Shown: positions 1 through 8,690 of the stretch, in pieces
Layout of the letters: each line of letters opens with the position of its first letter
Numbering within the stretch: position 1 is the stretch's first letter
From: Nonomuraea aurantiaca
Lineage (GTDB): Bacteria; Actinomycetota; Actinomycetes; Streptosporangiales; Streptosporangiaceae
Length of the DNA stretch: 64,000 nucleotides
Direction of reading: 5' to 3'
Assembly: GCF_020215705.1 (NCBI RefSeq)
Contig: NZ_JAIWNB010000004.1
Span: 62,001 to 126,000, forward strand
Position numbers and translations under genes: made by a program
Notes under the pieces: generated by a model
Told to the model about the DNA's origin: nothing
The model's input: only the letters and a program-made list of their open reading frames with translations
Database searches by the model: none

Positions 1-709
1 GCTCCCAGGACTGCGCGATCAGCCGCTTGGACGCGGCATACGCGGCGGTCGGCCCGGTCGCGAGCCGGGCCGCGAGCTCACGGCCCGCCGCACCGACGTC
101 CGCGCGTGGGACCACGCGGCCCGAGATCCCCCACGCGACGGCCTGCTGAGCGGTGAAGGACTCGCCGAGCAGGACGAGCTCCTTGGCCCGGGCCTCGCCG
201 ACCGCCCGGGTGAGCGTCGTGGACAGCCCGGAGTCGCACGTCAGCCCGATCCCGGTGAACGCCGTCGCGAAGACGGCCTCCTCGGCGAGGACACGCAGGT
301 CGCAGGCCAGCGCGAGGGCCAGCCCCGCGCCGACGCACGTACCGTTGACGGCCGCGACCACCGGCTTGCCCATCGTGGCCACGAGCCGGACGATCGGCGC
401 GTAGTCCTCCTCGACAGTGTCGAACGCGTGCTCCGCGTCGGTACGGAGGGCGGCCGCGTGCTCGGCGAGGTCCTGACCGACGCAGAAGGCGTTGCCCGCG
501 CCGGTCAGCAGTACGGCGCGGACGGCGTCGTCGGACGCGGCCTCTTCGAGCGACCGGCGCAACGCCGTCTTCATGCCGGCGTCCAGCGCGTTGCGGCGAT
601 CCGGGCGGTTCAGGATGAGAACGGCCACGGCGCCGTCACGATCGAGGACGATCGGACTCTCGGCATGCTCAAGGACGACCGGCGTCGCGTCCTGGCTCGG
701 TCCGGGCAT
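1..709 (-). CDS. paaG: Enoyl-CoA hydratase/isomerase, PaaG-like (partial, 3' end off window)
   Basis: Crotonase-fold enzyme. By family and context it is probably the 1,2-epoxyphenylacetyl-CoA isomerase (ring-epoxide to oxepin-CoA) of cytosolic phenylacetate degradation. The leftward frame from ATG at 709 gives about 236 residues of a usual ~265. Crotonase landmarks are visible: an N-terminal LNRPDRRNAL segment, the oxyanion-hole segment AFCVGQDLAEHAA, and NGTCVGAGLALALACDLRV. The FTGIGLTCDSG segment carries Asp rather than the Glu of classical hydratases, as PaaG-type isomerases do. The start lies one base after the paaZ stop, so the two are probably co-transcribed leftward. The C-terminus is off the left edge. 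PaaB/crotonase naming varies between genomes; the isomerase role is inferred. Confidence 0.85.
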   Translation of the reverse strand, partial: MPGPSQDATPVVLEHAESPIVLDRDGAVAVLILNRPDRRNALDAGMKTALRRSLEEAASDDAVRAVLLTGAGNAFCVGQDLAEHAAALRTDAEHAFDTVEEDYAPIVRLVATMGKPVVAAVNGTCVGAGLALALACDLRVLAEEAVFATAFTGIGLTCDSGLSTTLTRAVGEARAKELVLLGESFTAQQAVAWGISGRVVPRADVGAAGRELAARLATGPTAAYAASKRLIAQSWE

Positions 710-710
710 G

Positions 711-2765
711 TCAGGCCTCCGGCGCGGACGTCGCCGGCCAGGTCTTGGCCACCAGGGTCAGCACGTCGTAGGTGGCGACCGCCTGGCCGTCCTGGTTGGT
801 CACGACGGCGTCCCAGCGGACCTCGCCGTAGTCCGCGCCGACGCGCGGGGTGATCTGCTTGACGGTCAGCGCCACGTCGATCGCGTCGCCGGGCTTGACC
901 GGGGTGAGGAAGCGCAGTCCGTCGACGCCGAAGTTCGCCAGGACCGGTCCGGGCGCGGGGTCGACGAAGAGTCCGGCGGCGAGGGACACGACGAGGTACC
1001 CGTGGGCGACGATGCCGCCGAACAGCGGGTTCCGGGCGGCGGCATCGGCGTCGGTGTGCGCGTAGAAGGTGTCCCCGGTGAACTCGGCGAAGTGCTCGAT
1101 GTCCGCGAGCGTCACCGTCCGCGGCGCGGAGGCGATCGTGTCGCCCACGCGCAGCTCCGCCAAGGACTTCCGGAAGGGGTGGACGCCGGAGTCGACGCGC
1201 GCGGCACCCGTCGTCCACCGTCCGGTGATCGCGGTGAGCTGGGCCGGGGAACCCTGTACGGCGGTGCGCTGCATGTGATGCAGAACCCCGCGGACACCGC
1301 CGAGCTCCTCACCGCTCCCGGCCCGGCCAGGGCCGCCGTGGACGAGGACGGGCAGCGGCGAGCCGTGCCCGGTGGACTCCCCGGCGTCGTCCCTGTCCAG
1401 GACGAGGACCCGGCCGTGCCACGGCGCCAGCCCGAGCACGACGGACCGCGCGATCTCCGGGTCATGGGTGACGACGGAGGCGACGAGGCTCCCCTTGCCC
1501 CGAGCGGCGAGGGCGACCGCCGCCTCGACGCCGTCGTAGGTGAGCACGGTGCTCACCGGGCCGAACGGCTCCACGTCGTGCGGCTCGCCGGCGCCGGGGC
1601 GCGCGCGCAGCACGAGCGGGGTCATGAAGGCGCCGCGCTCGGCATCGCCGTCGAGCAGGGCCGCGCCCTCCAGGTCGCCGAAGATCACCTCGGCACCCGC
1701 CCTGAGCGCCTCGACGGCCTTGCGCACCTCGTCGCGCTGGCCGAGGCCGGCGAGCGGGCCCATCCGCACGTCCGGGTTGCGCGGGTCGCCGACGGTCACC
1801 TTCGCCAGGCGGGCGGCGAGCGCGTCGACCACCTGGTCGGCCATCGCCTCGGGGACGAGCACCCGGCGGATGGCCGTGCACTTCTGCCCCGCCTTGACCG
1901 TCATCTCGGTGACGACGCCCTTGACGAACAGGTCGAACTCCGGATCGTCCGGCTGTACATCCGGCCCGAGGATCGAGCAGTTGAGCGAGTCTGCCTCGAC
2001 GCCGAGCAGGACGCCGCCGTCGAGCACGTTCGGGTGGCGGCGCAGGACGCCCGCCGTGTGCGCCGAGCCGGTGAAGGCGACGGAGTCCTGGACCGTCAGC
2101 TCGTCGAGCAGCCCGCCCGCGCCGCCGGCGACGAGCTGGAGCGTGCCCTCGGGCAGGATCCCCGCCTCGATGATCAGCCGGACGGCGAGTTCGGTGAGGT
2201 ACGCGGTCTGGCTCCCGGGCTTGACGATCGACGGCAGCCCGGCGAGGAAGGCCGGGGCCAGCTTCTCGAGCATGCCCCAGACCGGGAAGTTGAAGGCGTT
2301 GATCTGCACCGCGACACCCGGTCGCGAGGTGTAGAGGTGCTGGCCGACGAAGGTGCCGCCCTTGCCCAGGCGTTCGAGGCCGCCGTCGAGGAACACCGTG
2401 TCGTTCGGCAGCTCGCGGACCCCTTTGCTCGCGTAGCTGAACAGGGTGCCGATGCCGCCGTCCACGTCGACCATCGTGTCCCGCGAGGTGGCTCCGGTCC
2501 GTACGGACAGGGCGTAGAGCTCCTCCTTCCGCCCGGACAGGTGCTTGGCCAGTGCCTTGAGCAGGGCCGCCCGCTCGTGGAAGGTCAGGGATCGCAGCGC
2601 GGGGCCGCCGGTGTCCCGGGCGTGCCGGACCATCGCGGCGACGTCCAGCCCACGGCTCGAGATTCGCGCGACCTCCTCACCCGTGGCGGCGTCGAGCAGG
2701 GGTTGCCCGTCATCCGCCGCCCGGAACCATCGTCCGGCGGCGTAGCTCTCCAGCAGCGCGCTCAC
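711..2765 (-). CDS. paaZ: Bifunctional oxepin-CoA hydrolase / 3-oxo-5,6-dehydrosuberyl-CoA semialdehyde dehydrogenase
   Basis: Opens the oxepin-CoA ring and oxidises the resulting semialdehyde with NADP+ (family knowledge). The 684-aa length matches two-domain PaaZ. The aldehyde dehydrogenase domain (about residues 1-500) has INAFNFPVWG, FTGSAHTAG, general-base Glu in GVEADSLN near 257 and nucleophile Cys296 in AGQKCTAIRR. The C-terminal MaoC hydratase domain shows the GDTFYAHTD Asp/His pair and GGIVAHGYLVVSLAAGL. The GTG start at 2765 is preceded by AGGAG at 5-nt spacing. It is divergent from paaA across a 174-bp control region and directly followed by the paaG-like gene. Nothing in the frame is broken. 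Confidence 0.95.
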   Translation of the reverse strand: MSALLESYAAGRWFRAADDGQPLLDAATGEEVARISSRGLDVAAMVRHARDTGGPALRSLTFHERAALLKALAKHLSGRKEELYALSVRTGATSRDTMVDVDGGIGTLFSYASKGVRELPNDTVFLDGGLERLGKGGTFVGQHLYTSRPGVAVQINAFNFPVWGMLEKLAPAFLAGLPSIVKPGSQTAYLTELAVRLIIEAGILPEGTLQLVAGGAGGLLDELTVQDSVAFTGSAHTAGVLRRHPNVLDGGVLLGVEADSLNCSILGPDVQPDDPEFDLFVKGVVTEMTVKAGQKCTAIRRVLVPEAMADQVVDALAARLAKVTVGDPRNPDVRMGPLAGLGQRDEVRKAVEALRAGAEVIFGDLEGAALLDGDAERGAFMTPLVLRARPGAGEPHDVEPFGPVSTVLTYDGVEAAVALAARGKGSLVASVVTHDPEIARSVVLGLAPWHGRVLVLDRDDAGESTGHGSPLPVLVHGGPGRAGSGEELGGVRGVLHHMQRTAVQGSPAQLTAITGRWTTGAARVDSGVHPFRKSLAELRVGDTIASAPRTVTLADIEHFAEFTGDTFYAHTDADAAARNPLFGGIVAHGYLVVSLAAGLFVDPAPGPVLANFGVDGLRFLTPVKPGDAIDVALTVKQITPRVGADYGEVRWDAVVTNQDGQAVATYDVLTLVAKTWPATSAPEA

Positions 2766-2894
2766 GCTGTCTCCTCTCTACGGTTCCGCAGGTCTGCAGG
2801 GCTGCGGTTCTGCGGTGGGCGGGCATCCGTCCTCTGGAACATTCCCCGTCACGGCGGCCTGTTGCGCGGGACCCCGGACTCATGCGATGGTATT

Positions 2895-2916
2895 ACTGAC
2901 CGAGCGATAAGTAAAT
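2895..2916. promoter_or_regulatory. Candidate PaaR (TetR) operator between paaZ and paaA
   Basis: The left half reads ACTGACCG, with a central CG six bases on and a degenerate right half AAGTAAAT. The C. glutamicum PaaR box is ACTNACCG-N2-CG-N2-CGGTNAGT: the left half and centre match fully and four of seven defined right-half positions match. It lies 24 bp upstream of paaA and overlaps TAATAC and TAAATA stretches that could be -10 elements for the divergent arms. A paaR-like TetR gene closes the cluster at 8682-9311. Function is inferred from motif and position. Confidence 0.6.
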
Positions 2917-2939
2917 AAGACCGATGTCTCGGAGGAGAG

Positions 2940-3938
2940 ATGACCACGACTCCGGCGGAGCCGGAACTGCAGGAGCGGCTGCAGGCCGGGTTCGACGCGA
3001 CCATCGCGCGTAACGACCGGATCGAGCCCCGCGACTGGATGCCGGACGACTACCGCAGGACGCTGGTACGCCAGATCGCCCAGCACGCGCACTCCGAGAT
3101 CATCGGCATGCAGCCCGAGGGTGCCTGGATCGGCCGCGCCCCATCCCTGCGCCGCAAGGCGATCCTCCTGGCCAAGGTGCAGGACGAGGCCGGGCACGGC
3201 CTCTACCTGTACTCGGCGTGCGAGACCCTCGGCGTCTCCCGCATCGAGCTGACCGAGCTGCTGCTGGCCGGCCGGCAGAAGTACTCCTCGATCTTCAACT
3301 ACCCGACGCTGTCCTACGCCGACGTCGGCACGATCGGCTGGCTCGTCGACGGAGCCGCGATCTGCAACCAGGTGCCGCTCTGCCGCACCTCTTATGGACC
3401 GTACGGGCGCGCCATGATCCGCATCTGCAAGGAGGAGTCCTTCCATCAGCGGCAGGGCTATGAGCTGCTCATGACGATGATGCGCGGCACCGACGCCCAG
3501 CGCGCCATGGTCCAGGAGTCGGTCGACCGGTTCTGGTGGCCGTCGCTCATGATGTTCGGCCCGCCGGACGGCGAGTCCCCCAACAGCGCGCGCTCGATGG
3601 CGTGGGGCGTCAAGCGCAACTCCAACGACGAGCTGCGCCAACGCTTCGTCGACATGACGGTCCCGCAGGCCGACGCGCTCGGGGTGACGCTGCCTGACCC
3701 CGACCTGCGGTGGAACGAGGAGCGCGGGCACCACGACTTCGGCGACCCGGACTGGGCGGAGCTCGCCGCGGTCATCCGCGGCGACGGACCGTGCAACGCC
3801 GAACGCCTGCGCCACCGCCGGACGGCCCACGAGGACGGCGCCTGGGTACGCGAGGCGGCGTCGGCATTCGCGAGCCGATCCGCCGAGGTCGCCGCCTCGG
3901 CGTCGGCGGGCCCGTCCGGCGGGGCCGGTGCCCGATGA
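2940..3938 (+). CDS. paaA: 1,2-phenylacetyl-CoA epoxidase catalytic subunit PaaA
   Basis: Catalytic di-iron subunit of the PaaABCE monooxygenase, which epoxidises the ring of phenylacetyl-CoA. The 332-aa product shows ferritin-like helices with carboxylate/His iron ligands in [18 protein letters not shown] and [13 protein letters not shown], plus conserved segments such as [23 protein letters not shown] split across residues 30-55. The Ala/Gly/Ser-rich tail after about residue 300 is longer than in many homologues. ATG at 2940 has GGAGGAG close upstream. It overlaps paaB by 4 nt (ATGA), indicating translational coupling, and is the first gene of the rightward operon. Confidence 0.97.
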   Translation: MTTTPAEPELQERLQAGFDATIARNDRIEPRDWMPDDYRRTLVRQIAQHAHSEIIGMQPEGAWIGRAPSLRRKAILLAKVQDEAGHGLYLYSACETLGVSRIELTELLLAGRQKYSSIFNYPTLSYADVGTIGWLVDGAAICNQVPLCRTSYGPYGRAMIRICKEESFHQRQGYELLMTMMRGTDAQRAMVQESVDRFWWPSLMMFGPPDGESPNSARSMAWGVKRNSNDELRQRFVDMTVPQADALGVTLPDPDLRWNEERGHHDFGDPDWAELAAVIRGDGPCNAERLRHRRTAHEDGAWVREAASAFASRSAEVAASASAGPSGGAGAR

Positions 3939-4228
3939 GCGCGGACCGGCGGGAATGGCCGCTCTACGAGGTGTTCGTCCGCGGCAAGCGCGGGCTCAAC
4001 CACGTCCATGTCGGGTCGCTGCACGCTCCGGACGACGCGATGGCCCTGCGGCACGCGCGCGACGTCTATACGCGGCGCAACGAGGGTGTGAGCATCTGGG
4101 TCGTACGGACCGACGCCATCACGGCCTCCAGCCCGGACGAGAAGGACCCGCTGTTCGCGCCGAACGGCGACAAGGTCTACCGGCACCCGACGTTCTACGA
4201 GATCCCCGAGAACGTGCCGCACATGTGA
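3935..4228 (+). CDS. paaB: 1,2-phenylacetyl-CoA epoxidase subunit PaaB
   Basis: Small subunit that bridges PaaAC heterodimers in the epoxidase complex. The product is 97 aa, the usual size. It begins [20 protein letters not shown], followed by [28 protein letters not shown] spread over residues 21-48, and ends in the family-typical [13 protein letters not shown]. An upstream in-frame extension exists but is rejected because this ATG overlaps the paaA stop as ATGA and fits family length exactly. A 58-nt gap separates it from paaC. Confidence 0.96.
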   Translation: MSADRREWPLYEVFVRGKRGLNHVHVGSLHAPDDAMALRHARDVYTRRNEGVSIWVVRTDAITASSPDEKDPLFAPNGDKVYRHPTFYEIPENVPHM

Positions 4229-4286
4229 CCTGGCCGACCCACCGCGATCCATCCAGTCCACCGACACGTCCGGAAGGCGGACCACC

Positions 4287-5204
4287 ATGAACGACGACCA
4301 CGGCAGCGTCTTCGACGGCCTGATCGGCGGGGATTCCGCGCAGTGGGCGTTCGGCACCGATTTCGAGGACCCGCTGGCCGGCGTCGACACGACGGTGCCC
4401 GACGGCGTCGACCACGCCGAGCTCGCCGCGTACTGCCTCATGCTCGGCGACGACGCGCTGATCATGTCGCAGCGCCTGTCCGAGTGGTGCAGCCGGGCGC
4501 CGGACCTCGAAGAGGACATCGCCCTGGCGAACATCGCCCTCGACCTGCTCGGCCAGGCCCGCCTGCTCCTGGCGCGGGCGGCCGCCGCGGACCCCGTTGT
4601 GGTGCCCGCCCTCCCGGAGGGCTCGCCGGTGCCCGCGGAGGACGCGCTGGCGTTCTTCCGTGACGCCGGGCAGTTCGGCAACGTGCGCCTCGCCGAGGTG
4701 GCGAACGGCGACTTCGCGCACGTCATCGTCCGTCTGCTGCTGTTCTCGGTGTCCCGGCTCGCGCTGCTGGAACGGCTGCGCGCGAGCATCGACACGGTGC
4801 TGGCCCACGTGGCGGCCAAGGGCGTCAAGGAGCTCACCTATCACCGGGACTGGGCGGCCCGCTGGTTCCTCACCCTGGCGGGGGGCACCGAAGAGTCGCG
4901 CCGCAGGCTCGTCACCGCCCTCGGCGACCTGTGGCCGTACCAGCCCGAACTGGTCGCCACACACCCCGTCGAGCTCTCGCTCGCGCGGGCCGGGGTCGGC
5001 GTCGACCCCGCTACCACCCGCGCTGAGGTGGACGGCATCCTCGACCAGGTGTTCGCCATGAGCGGCGTCGCCCGCCCGGACCGTCCACCCCTGGAGGGCG
5101 AGGGCGGACGGACGGGCCGGCACGGCACGCACACCGAGGCCCTCAGCGGCTTGCTCGCCGAGATGCAGGTGGTCGCACGCGCACACCCGAGCGGGCGCTG
5201 GTGA
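4287..5204 (+). CDS. paaC: 1,2-phenylacetyl-CoA epoxidase structural subunit PaaC
   Basis: Non-catalytic ferritin-like partner of PaaA. The 305-aa product carries LGDDALIMSQRLSEWCSRAP near residue 55, then DIALANIALDLLGQARLLLARAA, and LTYHRDWAARWFLTLAGG near 190, all typical of PaaC. It is a little longer than the common 250-280 aa because of an N-terminal leader and a basic, Gly-rich stretch near residue 275. The start follows GGAAGG. Its TGA overlaps the GTG start of paaD as GTGA. Confidence 0.95.
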   Translation: MNDDHGSVFDGLIGGDSAQWAFGTDFEDPLAGVDTTVPDGVDHAELAAYCLMLGDDALIMSQRLSEWCSRAPDLEEDIALANIALDLLGQARLLLARAAAADPVVVPALPEGSPVPAEDALAFFRDAGQFGNVRLAEVANGDFAHVIVRLLLFSVSRLALLERLRASIDTVLAHVAAKGVKELTYHRDWAARWFLTLAGGTEESRRRLVTALGDLWPYQPELVATHPVELSLARAGVGVDPATTRAEVDGILDQVFAMSGVARPDRPPLEGEGGRTGRHGTHTEALSGLLAEMQVVARAHPSGRW

Positions 5205-5713
5205 GCCCCCGCGACCGGGCCGTCGAGGTCGCCGGGCAGGTGCGTGATCCCGAGATGCCGATGCTCACCCTCGCCGACCTCGGTGTGCTGCGCGGGGTCG
5301 ACGTCGAGCGGACGACGGACGGCGAGGAGATCGTCGTCGCCTCGATCACCCCTACCTACACCGGCTGCCCGGCCATGGGCACCATGCGCGACGACCTGGT
5401 TCACCGGTTGAACGACGCGGGATTCCCCCGCGTCGAGGTGCGCGTCGTGCTCGACCCGCCCTGGTCGAGCGACTGGATCTCCGAGCGCGGCCGGACCGCC
5501 CTGCGGGAGGCCGGGCTGTCGGCCCCCGGCCCCGCCCGCCGGCCGGCCGGGCCGGTGGCGCTCACGCTCGGCCCGCCACGGCTCGCCCCGGCCTGCCCGC
5601 GCTGCGGTTCGACGGCCACCCGCCTGGTCTCCGAATTCGGCGCCACCGCCTGCAAGGCCCTCTACAGCTGTACCGACTGCCTTGAGCCGTTCGAGCATGT
5701 CAAGGAGATATGA
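5201..5713 (+). CDS. paaD: Phenylacetate degradation protein PaaD (MIP18/DUF59 family, Fe-S maturation)
   Basis: A DUF59-type protein thought to help mature the iron-sulfur or di-iron centres of the epoxidase system. It is 170 aa. The N-terminal MIP18-like domain (about 1-115) has DPEMPMLTLADLGVLRGV, ITPTYTGCPAMGTM (conserved Cys) and VVLDPPWSSDWIS. The C-terminal zinc ribbon (about 128-165) has CPRCGS and YSCTDCLEPFEHVK. It starts with GTG overlapping the paaC stop by 4 nt, and its stop lies 1 nt before the paaE start. Confidence 0.95.
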   Translation: MSPRDRAVEVAGQVRDPEMPMLTLADLGVLRGVDVERTTDGEEIVVASITPTYTGCPAMGTMRDDLVHRLNDAGFPRVEVRVVLDPPWSSDWISERGRTALREAGLSAPGPARRPAGPVALTLGPPRLAPACPRCGSTATRLVSEFGATACKALYSCTDCLEPFEHVKEI

Positions 5714-5714
5714 G

Positions 5715-6806
5715 ATGAGCACGCTCGCGCCCGGCCGCGCGACGACCCGGGCGTCCGCCGCTTTCCACCTGCTGACCGTGGCGGCGGTGGACCGTCTGTG
5801 CGAGGACGCCGTGGCGATCACGTTCGCGGTGCCCGAGGAGTTGCGCGAGGTGTACGACTTCCGGGCCGGGCAGTCGCTCACCCTCCGCCGCTTCGTGGCC
5901 GGCCAGGAGCACCGGCGGTCCTACTCGATCTGCGCACCGGCCGGCGCCCCGCCGCGTATCGGGGTCCGCGAGATACCGGACGGGCTGTTCTCCTCCTGGC
6001 TCGTCCACGAGGTGGTGCCGGGAACGCGGATCGAGGTGCAGGCTCCTACCGGCTCCTGGCGGGCCGACCCGGCGCTGGGAGAACGGCACCTGTGCGTCGC
6101 CGCCGGGTCGGGCATCACCCCGATGCTGTCGGTCGCCTCCACGGTGCTGGCCCATCCCGGTGCCCAGGTGTCGCTCCTGTACGGCAACCGGACGAGCCGT
6201 ACCGTGATGTTCACGGAGGAACTCGGCGACCTGAAGAACCGGTACGGTCCGCGGCTTCAGGTCGTCCACGTGCTGTCGCGCGAGCCACGTGAGGTCGAGC
6301 TGTTCTCGGGGCGGCTCGACGGCGACCGGCTGCGTCGCCTGCTCACCCAGCTGGTTCCGGTCGAGGCGTTCGATCACGTCTGGCTGTGCGGACCGCTGCG
6401 CATGGTCGAGGACGCGCGGGCCGTACTCACCGAACTCGCCGTCCCCGCACGGAACGTCCACGTCGAGCTCTTCTATGCCGACGCGCCCCCGCCACCGCCG
6501 CGGCGGGCCGACAGGATGACGACCGGCGCGAGCAGCGTGCTGACGACCGTGCTCGACGGCCTGCGTACGACGTCGACCGTCTCCCGGGAGACGACGCTCC
6601 TCGACGGCGCCCAGGAGACGCGGGCCGACCTGCCGTTCGCCTGCAAGGGCGGGGTCTGCGGGACGTGCCGCGCCGTCGTCCGCGAGGGGGAGGTGGACAT
6701 GCGCCGTAACTACGCCCTGGAAGAGTCCGAGGTGGCGGCCGGGTTCGTCCTCACCTGCCAGACGTTTCCGGTGAGCCAGAACGTCACGGTCGACTACGAC
6801 GCCTGA
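5715..6806 (+). CDS. paaE: 1,2-phenylacetyl-CoA epoxidase reductase PaaE
   Basis: Electron-transfer subunit that passes electrons from NADPH via FAD and a 2Fe-2S cluster to PaaA. It is 363 aa. The FAD segment is HRRSYSICAPA, the NADP segment is AAGSGITPMLSVAS, and a plant-type ferredoxin domain forms the C-terminal ~90 residues with Cys spacing C-x4-C-x2-C-x29-C (CKGGVCGTC then LTC). ATG at 5715 is chosen over an upstream in-frame ATG at 5682 because AAGGAGA sits 8 nt before it and it follows the paaD stop by one base. A hinge rich in Pro lies near residue 258. Confidence 0.95.
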   Translation: MSTLAPGRATTRASAAFHLLTVAAVDRLCEDAVAITFAVPEELREVYDFRAGQSLTLRRFVAGQEHRRSYSICAPAGAPPRIGVREIPDGLFSSWLVHEVVPGTRIEVQAPTGSWRADPALGERHLCVAAGSGITPMLSVASTVLAHPGAQVSLLYGNRTSRTVMFTEELGDLKNRYGPRLQVVHVLSREPREVELFSGRLDGDRLRRLLTQLVPVEAFDHVWLCGPLRMVEDARAVLTELAVPARNVHVELFYADAPPPPPRRADRMTTGASSVLTTVLDGLRTTSTVSRETTLLDGAQETRADLPFACKGGVCGTCRAVVREGEVDMRRNYALEESEVAAGFVLTCQTFPVSQNVTVDYDA

Positions 6807-6877
6807 CCATCTTTCGCCGCCCGACGTTGCTTTCGTCGGCCGATGTTCTGTTCGTTTTCCGACCACAGGAGCTCTTC

Positions 6878-7027
6878 GTGACCGAAGCCTTCGTCGTCTC
6901 CGGCGTACGGACGCCGATCCTCGTCACCCTGCTCGGCCGGCTCGAACGCTCCGGAGGCCGGCGCGGGCCGGCGACCATGTGCGTCGGCGTCGGCCAGGGC
7001 AGCGCTCTCCTGGTGGAGCGGTCATGA
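6878..7027 (+). pseudogene. paaJ: paaJ thiolase remnant: in-frame internal deletion, 49 codons left
   Basis: GTG at 6878 has AGGAG 6 nt upstream. The frame reads VTEAFVVSGVRTPI, the classical thiolase N-terminus, and then directly LVTLLGRLERSGGRRG plus ATMCVGVGQGSALLVE, the classical thiolase C-terminus. Roughly 350 codons, including the nucleophilic Cys and the catalytic His, are missing; only the C-terminal Cys loop remains. The join is in frame and the stop overlaps the paaF start as ATGA, so translational coupling survives. An intact PaaJ would perform the two thiolytic steps of the pathway. The 49-aa product could not be a thiolase. Confidence 0.88.
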
Positions 7028-7764
7028 CGCTGATCGTCGAGGAAGGCGCCGACCGGGTCGTGTGGCGGCTCAACAGACCCGAGGTCCGCAACGCGATCGA
7101 CCGCGAGCTGGTCGCCGCGCTCCACCAGGCGTGCGCCGCCGTCGAAGAGGAGCCGCGCGTCGTACTCCTGACCGGCGAGGGGCCGGCCTTCGCGGCCGGA
7201 GCGGACATCGCCCAGCTCCGCGAGCGCAACCGGGACGACGCGCTGCGGGGCATCAACTCGAAGATCTTCGACCGGATCCACCGGCTGCCGATGCCGACCG
7301 TGGCCCTCATCGACGGGTACGCCCTGGGCGGCGGGGCCGAGCTCGCGTATGCCTGCGACTTCCGGATCGGCACGCCGCGGGCGCGGATCGGCAACCCGGA
7401 GACGGACCTCGGCATCGTCGCGGCGGCCGGCGCGGCCTGGCGCCTCGCCGAGCTCGTCGGGGAACCCCTGGCCAAGGAGATCCTCCTCGCGGGCCGTGTC
7501 CTCACGGCTGAGGAGGCGCGGGCCGTATACCTGCTCAACGACGTCGTGGAGCCCGAAGACCTGCTGGCCGCGGGACATCGGCTCGCCGACCGCATCACCG
7601 CGCGGGCACCGCTGGCGACGCGGCTGACCAAGGCCGTCTTCCACGCCCCGCGGGCCGCGCACCCGTTCGTCGACGATCTCGCACAGGCGGTCCTGTTCGA
7701 GACGGAGGAGAAACACGCCCGCATGACGGCATTCCTGAACCGGCGACAGGAGCGAAGCTCATGA
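7024..7764 (+). CDS. paaF: Enoyl-CoA hydratase, PaaF-like (2,3-dehydroadipyl-CoA hydratase)
   Basis: Crotonase-fold hydratase, probably hydrating 2,3-dehydroadipyl-CoA. It is 246 aa. The oxyanion-hole segments are AFAAGADIAQLRERN and GYALGGGAELAYACDFRIG. Both catalytic Glu are present, in GGGAELA and in IGNPETDLGIV. ATG at 7024 overlaps the stop of the thiolase remnant (ATGA), which is preferred over an upstream in-frame ATG at 6979. Its own stop overlaps paaH by 4 nt. Substrate assignment rests on cluster context. Confidence 0.9.
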   Translation: MTLIVEEGADRVVWRLNRPEVRNAIDRELVAALHQACAAVEEEPRVVLLTGEGPAFAAGADIAQLRERNRDDALRGINSKIFDRIHRLPMPTVALIDGYALGGGAELAYACDFRIGTPRARIGNPETDLGIVAAAGAAWRLAELVGEPLAKEILLAGRVLTAEEARAVYLLNDVVEPEDLLAAGHRLADRITARAPLATRLTKAVFHAPRAAHPFVDDLAQAVLFETEEKHARMTAFLNRRQERSS

Positions 7765-8612
7765 CCGGCGGTGCTCTGCCACGGACGGTGGGGGTCTTCG
7801 GCGGCGGGCGGATGGGGTCCGGGATCGCGCACGCGTTCCTCGCCTCGGGCAGTCACGTGATCGTCGTGGAGAACGGCCCCGAGGCGGCCGACCAGGCCAA
7901 GGCACGGGTGGGCGACAGCCTGGCCAAGGCCCATGCGAAAGGCAGGCTCGGCGTCCCGCTCCCGGACGTCCTGGCCCGGCTGCGGACCACGACCGATCCG
8001 GGCGAGCTGGCCTCGTGCGAGCTCGTCGTCGAGGCGGTCCCGGAGGACGCGGCGCTCAAGGCCGAGGTGCTCGCCCTGGTCGAGCAGCGGGCGCCGGACG
8101 CGGTGCTCGCCTCGAACACCAGCAGCCTGTCGATCGGCGGGCTCGCCGCCGATCTGGCCTCGCCGGGCCGCTTCCTCGGGCTGCACTTCTTCAACCCCGT
8201 CCCGGTCAGCGACCTCGTCGAGATCGTCACCGGGCCCCGCACCGAGCCGGCACTCGTGACGCGGGCACAGGAGTGGGTCACGGCCCTCGGCAAGACCCCG
8301 ATCACCGTCGCGGACTCGCCAGGTTTCGCGAGCAGCCGCCTCGGCGTCTGCCTGGCGCTGGAGGCGATGCGGATGCTGGAGGAGGGCGTCGCGAGCGCGG
8401 CCGACATCGACACGGCGATGACGCTCGGCTACCGGCACCCGATGGGACCGCTGCGGACCACCGACGTGGTCGGACTCGACGTGCGGCTCGCGATCGCCGA
8501 ACACCTGGCGCGCGAGCTGGGACCCCGTTTCGAGCCGCCGCGGATCCTGCGCGACCTCGTCACCGCCGGGCACCTGGGCCGCAAGACGGGCCAGGGCTTC
8601 TACACGTGGTGA
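7761..8612 (+). CDS. paaH: 3-hydroxyacyl-CoA dehydrogenase, PaaH-like
   Basis: NAD-dependent oxidation of 3-hydroxyadipyl-CoA to 3-oxoadipyl-CoA (family role). It is 283 aa, the short single-domain form (HbdA/PaaH length). The Rossmann motif is GVFGGGRMGSGIAHAF at residues 9-24; then ELVVEAVPED, ASNTSSLSI and the catalytic-His segment GLHFFNPVPVSDLVEIV, with a C-terminal dimer domain ending GRKTGQGFYTW. It overlaps paaF by 4 nt and is the last rightward paa gene, convergent with the TetR gene 69 bp on. Its product would need a thiolase, which is absent here. Confidence 0.93.
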   Translation: MTGGALPRTVGVFGGGRMGSGIAHAFLASGSHVIVVENGPEAADQAKARVGDSLAKAHAKGRLGVPLPDVLARLRTTTDPGELASCELVVEAVPEDAALKAEVLALVEQRAPDAVLASNTSSLSIGGLAADLASPGRFLGLHFFNPVPVSDLVEIVTGPRTEPALVTRAQEWVTALGKTPITVADSPGFASSRLGVCLALEAMRMLEEGVASAADIDTAMTLGYRHPMGPLRTTDVVGLDVRLAIAEHLARELGPRFEPPRILRDLVTAGHLGRKTGQGFYTW

Positions 8613-8690
8613 GCACGCAGGCCCTGAGGCGGGCGCGGTCGCGCGGGTTGAGGTTCCGGGCCTGACGCGGGCGCGCGGGGTTCAGGCGTG
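8613..8690. repeat. Degenerate direct repeat in the paaH/paaR convergent gap
   Basis: Two related GC-rich blocks share CCTGA(G/C)GCGGGCGCG and a following CGCGGGGTT-like tail, starting near 8622 and 8662. The second block runs into the 3' end of the TetR gene. The match is imperfect, so it may be a decayed duplication of the kind seen cleanly at other convergent junctions in this window. Confidence 0.4.

Noticed and set aside
492..2918. An 808-codon open frame opposite paaZ
   Set aside because: High-GC shadow frame: Arg/Gly/Ala/Asp-rich with no recognisable domain, while the opposite strand has complete PaaZ motifs.
6827..6877. An earlier ATG start for the thiolase remnant
   Set aside because: Residues before the GTG at 6878 are not thiolase-like and the ribosome site fits the GTG.
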